From: Argyresthia goedartella
Lineage: Eukaryota; Arthropoda; Insecta; Lepidoptera; Argyresthiidae
DNA: 64,000 bases
Assembly (NCBI GenBank): GCA_949825045.1
Contig: OX463835.1
Location: forward strand, 24,569,201-24,633,200
Direction: 5' to 3'
Both the position numbers and the translations under genes were made by a program. Shown here piece by piece: positions 54,944 to 64,000 of the stretch (positions within the stretch are counted from its first letter, which is position 1; each line of letters opens with the position of its first letter). The notes beneath the pieces are model-generated. The model worked only from the letters and a program-made list of their open reading frames with translations. It was not told the DNA's origin and did no database searches.

Positions 54944-56822
54944 TATCGCTTCGCACCATAGATGTTTTGGCAAATCGGTTTCCGCTAATAGAGTCCTCGT
55001 TTTGTCGTATAATGTGCGGTTCATCCGTTCTGATATGCCATTAAGTTGTGGCGTGTACGGTAATGTATATTCTAAAGTAATCCCTCTATTTCTGCATAGA
55101 AGTTTCAAACTATTGGCAGTGTACTCTCCACCATTATCGCATCTAATTTTTTTTACTTTATTCCCCGTTTCGTTTTCAATTCTTAATACATAGTTCATCA
55201 GTCGTTCTGTTGCTTCAGATTTGCTCTTCAGGGAATATACTACGCAAAAATGAGAGAAATCGTCAATAATTGTCATAAAATATTTCTCACCATTAGGTCC
55301 TGGTTGTCTGATAGGTCCAGCTATGTCTGTGTGAAGCATCTCGGCTATCATACTCGTTCTAGGCTTTGGGACAGGCGTGAATGGGCTTCTGGTGGCTTTA
55401 CCCTCCATACAAGGACTGCAAATTCTATCAGATACAGGTAAGTTTAATATATGTAGGCTTTTCCTATTCAAATGACCTAAACGTTTATGCCATAGATCTG
55501 CTGCATCAGTAACATTATAGACTTCGTACTTACATAATTCTGCTTGTAACTTATACAACTTTCCATGCACGTTGCCGCATAAATATGTCTTTTTATTAAA
55601 TATTTTAACATTGTTTTTATTAAAGTTTACCTTAAAACCTGCCTCGACAATCTTTTTCACTGATAACAAATTGTATGAAACATCTTTCACAATTAGAGCA
55701 TCAATATTGATCTTAGTATTTTGATAGTTTATTTTAAGTTTACCTCTTTTATTAGTTGTAATACATTGGCCGTTAGCTACGAATATTTTTTAATTTTTTC
55801 TAAGTACGTAATGTCCGTCGTATAATTTTCATATTTTTCATTTATTAAATGCTCCGTACATCCCGAGTCTACAATTAGTTCTATGCTACCACACTCACCC
55901 ACATTAGCAATAATATCACTAGCAATGAAACCTATTTCTTCGTCTTCTGTGCTTGCTGCTGAAGCATGTTGATACGTTGTATGTCGTGCACCTGAATTTC
56001 CTCTAAATGAGCGTCCACGCGCCCTTTGGTAGCTCCGTCCTCGTGTCAATGACCGTCCTCTACTCGGTCGTACTGATCCTCTGCATTCGAACGACTTGTG
56101 TCCACGTTTCCCGCAGGAGTGGCACGTGAGGAAGGCGTTATTCTCATTACTTTTACTATTTCCGTCCATTTTTAACTTTGTCTCCATATCCAGTAGTCTT
56201 GCTTTAACAAATTCTATGTTTAGCTGTTTCTCGGAAGCCATAGTCTCTATTGATGTAATTACTTGATCGTATATCTTTGGAAGAGAAGACAGCAGATAGC
56301 AAATTTGGTCTTCTACATCGACGTTTACGTTGATTGCCGCTAATTCACTAAGAATTCCTTCAAATCTTAGGAAATATTGTTGTAAATTGCTTTCATTGTC
56401 ATACCGCATTGTTATGAGCTTCCGTTTTAAATAAAATTTGTTACAGACTGTTTTCGTTCAAATATTGCCTCTAATGACGTTAACATTCCTTTGGTCGTAT
56501 TCGCATTTTTTACAATGTCAATATATTTGTCGCTCAGACATTGTACCAAAATTGATTTATCTCGTGAGTCATCTTTCAAAAATAATACTAGAGCATCTTT
56601 ATCTGTCGGTATCTCTTTTAACAATACATTGCTTAATTGCTTTTCTTCCAGCAGTAATTTCAGTCTAAATTTCCAATGACTGAAATTTGAATTTTCAGTC
56701 AAAATCGGCAAGAGAGACCCCGCAGCTGTCATCTTTCTTTCTTATAAATTTCACCGATATTATTTTTCGTGGATCGCAACCCAATATATTTTTATTTACT
56801 TACTGCACGCGATCTGCTACCA

Positions 56823-56992
56823 TGTTGAGGTTTTATGTAGAAGAATAAGCAAACTCTGTTATTTATCACAAGCCATATTATATTCATAGAAACATTACCA
56901 CGACACAATCTACATAACAAGAGTATGTAACCATAGCAACCAGTCAACATTACTAGTGTGGAGACATGCAGCTAGTGCTGTACATCTCAACA
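56823..56992 (-). repeat. Copia copy C 5' LTR, right end of array
   Basis: 170 bp, TGTTGAGGTTTTATG...CATCTCAACA, with AATTA (56993-56997) directly after. Two bases longer than the other full LTRs because of a CT within GCAAACTCTGTTATT. Confidence 0.9.
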
Positions 56993-56997
56993 AATTA

Positions 56998-58050
56998 CAG
57001 TATTTGTTACAGATCTTAAGTAATATAATATAATGTGCTAATGTAATTTTACCAATGGCGGCATGGCAATTTGATAATCATAATTATCAATAGAATTAAA
57101 TTAGATTAAGTAAGTTAGATGATGCCATGTTTCCACTAAATTTGTCGTTGGGTGGCGTTCATTGCAGCAACTTCATATGTTGCAGTACATACTTCCAAGT
57201 TTCAACTACATATTGATTAAATTTGGTAAATTCCGGGCTGCGGGGTGAGTTTCCCACAATGATAAGCCAAACCTCAGGTATGTCAATTGTAAGTAAATAT
57301 GCAAAAGCTGCACAACGATTAATATACAGTGCTACATGGATGTTTTGGCTGGTAGAAGACACTGTCAGGGGGGCGCGACTGTGTAATTGGGGTTGCCAGT
57401 TAAATGAAATATAACCGGCTTTGGGGAATTTAACCTCGTGTATTTATGGAACCTCGATGGATAGATCTCGCAAAGCACTTCGTATTTACTTACGCACAGT
57501 AATTATTATTCGCTAACCTGGAGAATATGACCCTTTTCAACAGTGGCGGCGGGCGCAGGTAAACGGTGGTGAAATGTATGAGCTCGCCGGGTAAACCACG
57601 CCGCAGTACAAGATGGAGGCTCGTGCGTGCCCATACACTTCGCCACCGGATGGCCGGGCGGGGCGCAGAATTCTTAAACCGGCACGTGTGACAAGGGCCA
57701 CAGTCATTTTACTGAAAAAGACATTGACAATAAAACATTGTGATTCGATTTAATAAACAATTTAATCAAGGCACCTACCTATTGAAGTAAAGTCAAAAGC
57801 CTTGAAAGCTCATGACAAAAATCTTGAAAGCTCTTGGAAAAGAAGTATGGTAAAGATACTAGGTACCAGGATCTCACAATATAGTGCTCCAAAGTTGAAA
57901 ATTGAGTATTCGTACGAAACCGCTTGAGCATACACCTATTTAAACTCGCTCTGCAATAATTGCTAACAACTTACGTGTAAACATTTAATTAAATTCAAAA
58001 TTGTACACCATTCTATAGTGATTCCCAGTGACTTCAAAACTGTGATATTC
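56998..58050. other. unassigned DNA between Copia array and LINE-D
   Basis: A minus-strand frame at 57362-57159 (67 codons, containing EVWLIIVGNSPRSPEFTKFN) looks protein-like but I cannot place it. 57540-57690 is GC-rich (GTGGCGGCGGGCGCAGG). 57800-57890 shares short sequence (GTATGGTAAAGATACTAGG; ACCAGGATCTCACA) with 62815-62955 on the other side of LINE-D. Confidence 0.4.
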
Positions 58051-58442
58051 CCAAGTGCTAGTTGTCAGTGGCCACCTCAGAAACATCTTCGAAAGATCCG
58101 AAAATCCTCCGAGTAACCGTCGTAAAACAGCTGAGCAAGTTCATCGCTCGCTGTTGCCGTGCGCGGTCAGTGACCCTGTTTCTCTTGCCTGTTCTTGCGC
58201 CGTACAGCGCCGCGCAGCTGCTTCTGTCTCGCACGCCTGCGAATCACGGAGCTTGAGTCACGCGACTGCGTCATCAGTATAGGAGCGCGACCATCTCTCA
58301 GCGCTGATACCTGTTCGTGAGTAACTAACTTATAAATAAAATAAACTTCGACGGCGACCTATGCGTAACACCCACGCCCCTTGCGCCAGAGACCCAGGCT
58401 CGAATCTCAGCCGCGAAGTTTTGAAAATAGCATTTTGTTACA

Positions 58443-59708
58443 ATGGAGGCAAATGAGTCAAATGATATTTCCTTCAATTTCGTCAATACACAAAGGAGGA
58501 ATAACATACAAGCTAGATCTACACAGGACTTATCTGCTGGAAATACGTTTCTCAACTCAACACTTCTAAATAACTCGATGAGTAATAGCTTACCTAACTT
58601 GTCAATCAGCGATACATCACATACACTAGAGCTGAAAAACCAAGTGCAGCAGTTACGCAGAGATTTAGACAGTGCAAATGAGGAAATTTCAAGCCTTGTA
58701 ATGGAGCTCTCTAACTTTAAAAGTGAAAGTGTTAAACTCAAAAAGACGATCGAGAACTTTAAGAAAGTTACCAGTACAGGCCTACTAAATGGAAGCACAA
58801 AAACACCAAGGAGGTTCTCAATGCCATTTCCAATTAAACCAACCTACAGAACTATAAGTAAACCAATCCAACTGAGTTTAACACGTGGCCTTAACAGAAA
58901 ATACATACAGTCTGTCTGTAATGTATTGGAAAAATCATTCGAAGAGCTGACAAAGAAGCAAGAAAATGAAATTGAAACACAAGAAAAGATATTTTTTAGT
59001 ACAAAGACATCAGCGAAAATAGAAACAAATAACATCACTAAACCGGCAAAGGGAAAGATTCTTATTTTAGCGGACCAACAAGGACGAAATCTTCGGGATC
59101 TACTGCAGGAACTGGTTGGGCAAAACTACCTAGTTACCTGCTTTAGTAAACCAGGCGCAACACTGGAAGATGTTCTAAAATCAGAAAGAGAAGAAGTTCT
59201 AAAGATGACCGAAAGAGACTACGTCATTCTGCTGGGAGGAACAAATGACACAAGTCCATACAGATTCCAATTTGGACTTCAATGCTGGATAAATGCAGCA
59301 AAAAAAACGAACATCATCACCTGTGAAATTCCACACAATAGGTACTTGAGCACTAGGAAGTTAAATTATGAAATGAGGTTTATAAGTAGCCAACACGAAA
59401 ATATGTCATTCATCTATATGAATTATCACCAATTTAGGGCAAGCCATAAAATGTTAAATTTAAAATTGTGCCGATCAATATTAAGTGAAATTCTAAGTGT
59501 AGGATCCAAAATAAAAATGACAAAATGTAATTCAAATGTAAAATGTCACACAAAGTCAGAACAATCAACGCAAACTGATTTTACAGATGCAAACGTGAAT
59601 GAGATAATAGAAAGATGTAATAATAACATAAATGATAAAACTGATAATGGAAAGGTCATAAATGTTGACAACAATAATGTTGGTAAAAAGGATTTTTTTC
59701 GTGTATAA
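58443..59708 (+). CDS. LINE-D ORF1 protein: coiled coil plus degenerate SGNH-like domain
   Basis: 421 codons from the ATG at 58443. Asn/Ser-rich N-terminus; coiled coil about residues 58-105 (LKNQVQQLRRDLDSANEEI); basic linker; then a C-terminal SGNH hydrolase-like domain about residues 203-355: KILILADQQGRNL in place of the GDS block, SKPGA as the Gly block and LLGGTNDTS as the GxND block. The nucleophile Ser is replaced (ADQ), while GGTND is kept. Tail is Asn/Asp/Lys-rich and ends DFFRV-stop inside ORF2. CR1-type LINEs are known to carry esterase-like ORF1 domains; this looks like a derived, probably non-enzymatic form. Confidence 0.85.
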   Translation: MEANESNDISFNFVNTQRRNNIQARSTQDLSAGNTFLNSTLLNNSMSNSLPNLSISDTSHTLELKNQVQQLRRDLDSANEEISSLVMELSNFKSESVKLKKTIENFKKVTSTGLLNGSTKTPRRFSMPFPIKPTYRTISKPIQLSLTRGLNRKYIQSVCNVLEKSFEELTKKQENEIETQEKIFFSTKTSAKIETNNITKPAKGKILILADQQGRNLRDLLQELVGQNYLVTCFSKPGATLEDVLKSEREEVLKMTERDYVILLGGTNDTSPYRFQFGLQCWINAAKKTNIITCEIPHNRYLSTRKLNYEMRFISSQHENMSFIYMNYHQFRASHKMLNLKLCRSILSEILSVGSKIKMTKCNSNVKCHTKSEQSTQTDFTDANVNEIIERCNNNINDKTDNGKVINVDNNNVGKKDFFRV

Positions 59709-62556
59709 TAATATATATGTGATGCATCAAAATATAAATGGATTAATCACAAAATCGGATGAACTAATGGCTCATCTTGAAGAATTAAAAACTAACGGGA
59801 AGGATATTGATGTAATCTGTGCAACAGAACATAACATGTTAGAAAGCGACTGGAACCTACTAAACATCCCAAACTTCACACTAGCGTCTTGTTTTAATAG
59901 GAATAAACGTAATGGTGGAGCATGCATTTTACTGAAAAACATTCATAGTTTTAGAGAAATGATAGAAATAAAAAATTAAAACGTGCCAAATGTCTTTGAG
60001 TGCAGTGGTATCGAAATAACCGAGCATAAAATTATTGTTATATGCATCTATAGAGTCCCTTTATACGATAACAAAACTTTTGAAATATTTTTTTGTTCCC
60101 TCAATGACATGCTTCACGATTTTCTATATGATAAGAACTTCAAACTTATACTATGCGGAGATTTTAATAATGACCTACTTAAAAGAACAAAGAACAGTTT
60201 ACGATTCGAACACTTAACAATGAGCTATAACTTAAAAATAGAAATCAAACAACCGACAAGACCCGCGAGCGGCACTTGTCTTGACAACATAGTCCACAAT
60301 ATACGAGGATGCACAAGTGAGGTCATAGAATTTGCTTTATCAGACCACTCCGCGCAAATCTTACAGTGCCCAGTGAAAAAATGTTATGTCCTGAAACACT
60401 GGTACATCAAAAAACGTGACTACAGCCCAGAAAACATGGAAAAGTTTGCGGAACATCTGAACTCTTTGTCTTTTGACGAAGTTTATAAATCGGAAGACCC
60501 AAAATATGCATTTACGAGTTTTTATGATATGTTCATTTTGCTCTATAAATTATGTTTCCCAGTAACAAAAGTAAAAATATCTTTATTACGTAAGCAAAAC
60601 TGGATATCGAAGGGAATTAGACTATGCTGTAAGAAAAAACGAGAATTACTGTGGCAATATAGAAGATGTCGTAATGAAGGAAATAAAGACAAATTTAAAG
60701 CTTATGCAAAACGATTAAAAAATGTAATTTATCTAATACAAAGATCGCAAAATACCTATAGAATAAATATGGCAGAAAATAAATGCAAAGAAACGTGGAA
60801 TATTATAAAAAAATCCCAAATAAACACACCAAAAGAATACATTGAAAAAATTGTTAAAGATGGTATAGCGATAACGGAACCAACGGACATTGCAGAATCA
60901 TTTAATAACTTTTTTATTGACCTTACAAATGACTTATCAAATAATTCTATTAATAATTCAAATTTGACATCTAATATAAATAATAATTGTAAATCTATAT
61001 TTTTGAATCCAGTGACACCTTTTGACATCTCTCAAACAATTAAATCATTAAAAAATACAAATAGCGCAGGATACGATGAGATAAACACTAAGGTCATTAA
61101 GTATGTAGTAATTATAGTTTCTCCAATTCTATGCCATATAATTAATAAATGTATGGAGTACGGTAAATTTCCAAGGGAATTAAAAATCGGAGTAGTAAAA
61201 CCCCTGTTTAAAAAACAAGACAAACAAAATATGAATAATTATAGACCTGTTACACTAATCCCAGTTAACGCAAAAATTTTCGAAAAGGTAATATATCGGA
61301 ATATATATACTTACTTCGAAATAAATAATCTGTTTGCTCCAGAACAAAAAGGGTTTAGAAACAATAAAACAATAAACATGGCAATTTATGATTTTCTTGC
61401 AAACATATTAGCAAATGTTGATAAAAGGAATCCCGTGGTAACCATTTTTATGGACATGACTAAAGCCTTTGATTTTGTGAGCCACGACATTCTTTTGAAT
61501 AAACTTCTTAAATACGGCATAAGAGGTAACGCAATAGATCTTGTAAAATCTTACCTAGAAAAACGGCAACAAATAACACAAATAAGCAAAATATGCATAA
61601 AATCTAAAACTGAACAGGATTACGTCTCAGACCCGAGAGAATTAAAGCGCGGTGTACCTCAAGGTAGTGTCATGGGGCCGTTACTATTTTTCGCATACAT
61701 AAATGACTTACCGAAAGTTGTTCATCATCCAATGGTGCTGTTTGCGGATGATAGTACGGTAATTATTTCTTGCGAGGACCCAAATGACTTTGAAAATGAA
61801 ATCAATACTACTCTTCATACAATTATTCAATGGCTTGACAGTAATAATCTAGTTTTAAATATTGACAAAACTAAAATAATGAACTTTCAAAATAATCAAA
61901 ATACTACTAATAATATGGACATTAACCACGATGGCAAAAAAGTTGAACAAACAGAGGTCACAAAATTTTTAGGAATAGACATTGATAGCAATCTTCAATG
62001 GAAAACACAAATTGAAACCACATGTAAAAAGCTACATAAATTTTCATATGCTTTGTACAAACTTTCGAAAACGGTCGCTAAGGATGCAGTATTATTAGCT
62101 TACAATGGATACGTAGACTCCATTCTGCGATTTGGAATAATGTTCTGGGGTAACGGGGTAGGAAAAGAAAAAGTCCTCGTAGCTCAAAAAAGGTGTGTAA
62201 GGTCTATATGTGGCTTACGTCGCAGAGATAGTTGTAAGCCTCATTTTAAGAGGCTAAATATTTTGACGTTTCCATCATTATATATTTACGAGGTAGCTAG
62301 TTTTGTCAAAACAAATTCTAATCTATTTGATAATTATTTAAGTAAACGTCATAAATCTAAAATTCATATGCCACAACATAATACTGCTTTATTTAAAAAT
62401 AATATCTATGGCATGGCACCTATTGTTTATAACAAGCTACCAGATACTGTGCGCAATATAGAACATGTAATACTATTTAGGAAGGAATTGAGAAAATTAC
62501 TTATCAATAAGACATATTATACAATAAATGAATACATAAATGATCCAACAATATAA
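59662..62556 (+). pseudogene. LINE-D ORF2, endonuclease-reverse transcriptase with one stop
   Basis: 965 codons including one in-frame TAA at 59977-59979. Endonuclease: MHQNINGL, CATEHNM, CIYRVP, CGDFNND, GTCLDNI and SDHSAQ. RT: NNYRPVTLIPVNAKIFE, IFMDMTKAFDFVSHD, GVPQGSVMGPLLF, INDLP and the catalytic LFADDSTVII, then thumb and C-terminal region (TKFLGIDIDSNLQWK; FWGNG) to 62556. Apart from the TAA the frame is open throughout, so this is a recent copy. The enzyme nicks target DNA and copies the RNA from the nick. Confidence 0.92.
59691..59708 (+). promoter_or_regulatory. candidate +1 frameshift site at LINE-D ORF1/ORF2 overlap
   Basis: ORF1 frame reads GAT TTT TTT CGT GTA TAA. In the +1 frame the bases read ATT TTT TTC GTG TAT and lead into the endonuclease. 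UUU-CGU followed six bases later by the stop fits a +1 slippage context, and GATTTTTTTCG recurs in LINE-B at 16719-16729. ORF2-frame AUGs at 59662 and 59677 leave reinitiation possible. Confidence 0.5.
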
Positions 62557-62896
62557 TAATGATAATAAATATACATGTAATTATAGGTAGGTACTGACTT
62601 ATACTTAATTCAAAATACAGGGATGATTTGTCATAGAAAATGATTTAATGATGTTGCATGCACTTTATTCTTACTATAAAATATTTGTATGCCTTACGGC
62701 GAAACATAGCGATCTTCACCGACTGTAACAACCTAAACCTATGTTTGACAAATAAAATATTTGATTTGATTTGATTTGATTCAAATAATGCATTTTTTAA
62801 TGTAGGCTAAAAGTTCTTGGTGAAACAGCATGGTAAAGAAATAACAAGGATCTCACAGTAAAGTAGTGCTTAAAATAATACATTTTGTAATGTAGG
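62557..62896. repeat. LINE-D 3' end and flanking repeated motif
   Basis: 62557-62782 is the LINE-D 3' UTR ending AATAAAATATTTGATTTG plus further TTTGA units. From 62787 a unit of about 88 bp occurs twice (AATGCATTTTTTAATGTAGG at 62787; AATACATTTTGTAATGTAGG at 62876), the second running into the transposase end. A related piece lies at 57822-57890. Confidence 0.6.
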
Positions 62897-64000
62897 TTAG
62901 GATAGGAGTCCTCCGGAAAGAAGCATGGCGAAGAAACTAGGTACAAGAATCTTTTGACACGTTATTCCTTGCACATTTTTTGAATCCAACTCCCTTTTTT
63001 GAATTATTTTGCTATAATTGTGATCGATATGGACTACGTTCAAGGGTAGTATTCCATCAATATCTTCACCATCTTCACTGGCACTACCAGCTTCCTCATC
63101 GCTACTATCTTCGCTGTCCGAGCACACTTCTATGATGAAAGGTACCTCCAAATATCCGTCTTTTTTCTGTACTCCTCTTCCAAACGCTTGACATGGGAAC
63201 AACAATTTTGCCATTCGTTGACAGTTGTGGCATTAAAAGCCTTTTCTACCATTTCCGGAATTTCTTTTGGTGCCTTCCCTATGTTCATTTCTGACACTTT
63301 TCTTTTCATTGAAGCCCAGATCATTTCAATGGGAATTAGATCACATTGATATGGTGGTAAACGTAATATCTTGTGACCCAATCCTTTTAAAATTGCATCA
63401 ACAGCATAAACCGGCGCAGGCTTATGTCTTTTTACAATTTCCATTAACTGGGGTTTGGTGTATACTTCCGAATATTCAATATGTAGTCGTGCCAACCACT
63501 CAATTATGACACTTTTCCTGCAGTTGGTGGTTGGTGCCTTATAAACGCTTGTGTTGTGGTATGGAGCGTTATCCATGACGACGAGACTGGGCTTCCTTAA
63601 ATTGGGCGCAAGTTTTTCAGTTACCCACTTTTTGAAATTTGCATGGTTCATATCATCATGATAGTCTCCACTCTTTGTTTGAGACTTAGACTAGGCAAGC
63701 GTTCTCCACAAAACCTTGCTCACCGCCAGCATGGACCATAATGAACCTTTGGCCTTTGGATATGGGCTGTGCAATACTCCATCTGTTTCACAGTCGTCAT
63801 CGTCGTTCTGCCAGCATTTTCCCACTGAGACCAGAATGAATGTAAGTTTCATCTAAGAAGACCACTGGTAATTTTTCTGCCTCTTCATTATGCTTGATGG
63901 CCTGCAGATAACGAGCACGCCATGCACTTATTTTATTTCTTTCAGTTAGCACTTTCCGATTCGATTTTGTTTTCCTAAATCGGAAACCAATCTTTTTTAT
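62897..64000 (-). pseudogene. Tc1/mariner-related DDE transposase with long D-E spacing, runs off window
   Basis: Minus strand from the right edge: IGFRFRKTKSNRK and ISAWRARYLQAI, then VVFLDETYIHSG with the first catalytic Asp (about 63850). Frameshifts and stops follow between 63820 and 63660, then an open frame 63651-63130 with VVMDNAPYHNT (second Asp) and LPPYQCDLIPIEMIWASMK (catalytic Glu). 81 residues separate Asp and Glu, far more than the usual 34. The last frame (to 62897) has an acidic Ser/Asp/Glu tail, joined by a frameshift near 63160. Terminal repeats were not found. IS630-Tc1-mariner families with a similarly long spacing (about DD82E) have been described. Confidence 0.8.

Larger units (their letters stand above)
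51560..56732 (-). pseudogene. Copia copy C gag-pol, interrupted by mariner copy 2
   Basis: Minus-strand order: gag ATG at 56732, zinc knuckle CHSCGKRGHKSFEC and protease DSGCTEHLIN (56409-55777), GAG-pre-integrase and integrase (55690-54950), mariner insertion (54943-53649), integrase end to RT (53628-52789), RT with LIYVDDILITG (52699-52100), RNase H to 51653. At the two positions where A and B share lesions this copy is intact (VVYSLKSK; DALQRLQTW). It has its own breaks near 56430, 55777, 52820 and 52735 and shares the NNL-stop with copy A. Confidence 0.9.
40001..56992. mobile_element. Copia array: one family, alternating orientations, single target duplication
   Basis: About 17 kb of one Copia family. 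AATTA precedes the first LTR base (39996-40000) and follows the last (56993-56997). Inside: copy A (minus, 40084-45859), a stub of the 3' region (45860 to about 45987, minus), copy B (about 46010-48978, plus), a gag block (48990-50170, minus), another gag block (50173-51407, plus), and copy C (51446-56992, minus). LTRs are short (168-170 bp). Confidence 0.85.
58051..62782 (+). mobile_element. LINE-D, near-complete non-LTR retrotransposon
   Basis: 5' UTR (left edge uncertain, somewhere before 58440), ORF1 58443-59708, ORF2 59662-62556 overlapping it in the +1 frame, 3' UTR and a TTTGA repeat tail ending near 62782. Only one stop codon interrupts ORF2. The RT block set and SGNH-like ORF1 place it in the CR1/Daphne-like group. 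Confidence 0.88.

Noticed and set aside
57159..57362. Possible small host gene on the minus strand
   Set aside because: 67 codons in repeat-derived surroundings with no recognised domain or splice context; not enough to call a gene.
58370..58420. Possible tRNA-like B box (GGCTCGAATCTCAGCC)
   Set aside because: No matching A box or cloverleaf could be found, so it is not called a tRNA or SINE.
1..64000. CRISPR array, prokaryotic operons, tRNA or rRNA genes
   Set aside because: No regularly spaced repeats, no ribosome-binding pattern and no RNA gene structure; the content is eukaryotic transposons.

Overview
This is eukaryotic, AT-rich DNA built almost entirely from transposable elements. I found no convincing host gene, tRNA, rRNA or CRISPR array. 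The mix points to an insect, most likely a moth or butterfly (Lepidoptera): BEL/Pao, Copia and Gypsy LTR elements, CR1/Daphne-like, Jockey and RTE LINEs, several mariners, and a dispersed repeat near 13705-13755 of a kind I associate with Lepidoptera. The organism call is inference; the element calls rest on protein motifs, target-site duplications (TSDs), terminal repeats and primer-binding sites.

Layout, left half. 1-4745 is the 3' part of a LINE (LINE-A copy 1) carrying a BEL-1 solo LTR (793-1336). Its 3' tail abuts the gag and 5' LTR of a minus-strand Gypsy element (4746-6169). From about 6480 a second LINE-A copy begins and is split by a 19.2-kb stack of nested elements, resuming at 29664 and ending near 31440. 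The stack, outer to inner, is: LINE-A2; BEL-2 (10442-29663, TSD AGGCC); a minus-strand Jockey LINE split into 11930-13560 and 26895-27920; unidentified DNA plus a mariner relic; BEL-1 (14408-25877, TSD ATGTC); LINE-B (15814-19904, imperfect 8-bp TSD).

Middle. 31507-32550 is a mariner transposase frame with an altered catalytic site. 33183-34464 is a terminal-repeat-complete mariner with an open 347-codon transposase. 34470-40000 holds LINE relics, a truncated Gypsy protease/RT and unassigned DNA.

Right half. 40001-56992 is a 17-kb array of one Copia family in alternating orientations (copy A minus, B plus, a gag-gag inverted repeat, C minus), bracketed by a single AATTA duplication. Copy A carries an ORF1-only LINE (43861-45330); copy C carries a second mariner (53649-54943). 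After an unassigned stretch comes a near-complete LINE (LINE-D, ORFs 58443-62556), then a broken Tc1/mariner-related transposase with a very long D-E spacing that runs off the right edge.

How the parts relate. LINE-A and LINE-D carry ORF1 proteins with a degenerate SGNH/esterase-like domain, while LINE-B has a coiled-coil plus RRM-like ORF1. LINE-B and LINE-D share a TTT-TTT-CGN sequence at the point where ORF1 and the +1-frame ORF2 overlap. The two LINE-A copies have closely related ORF2 but unrelated-looking ORF1 regions, which suggests module exchange. The inverted, nested, multi-family layout would suit a source of hairpin RNA or piRNA, but only small-RNA data could show that.
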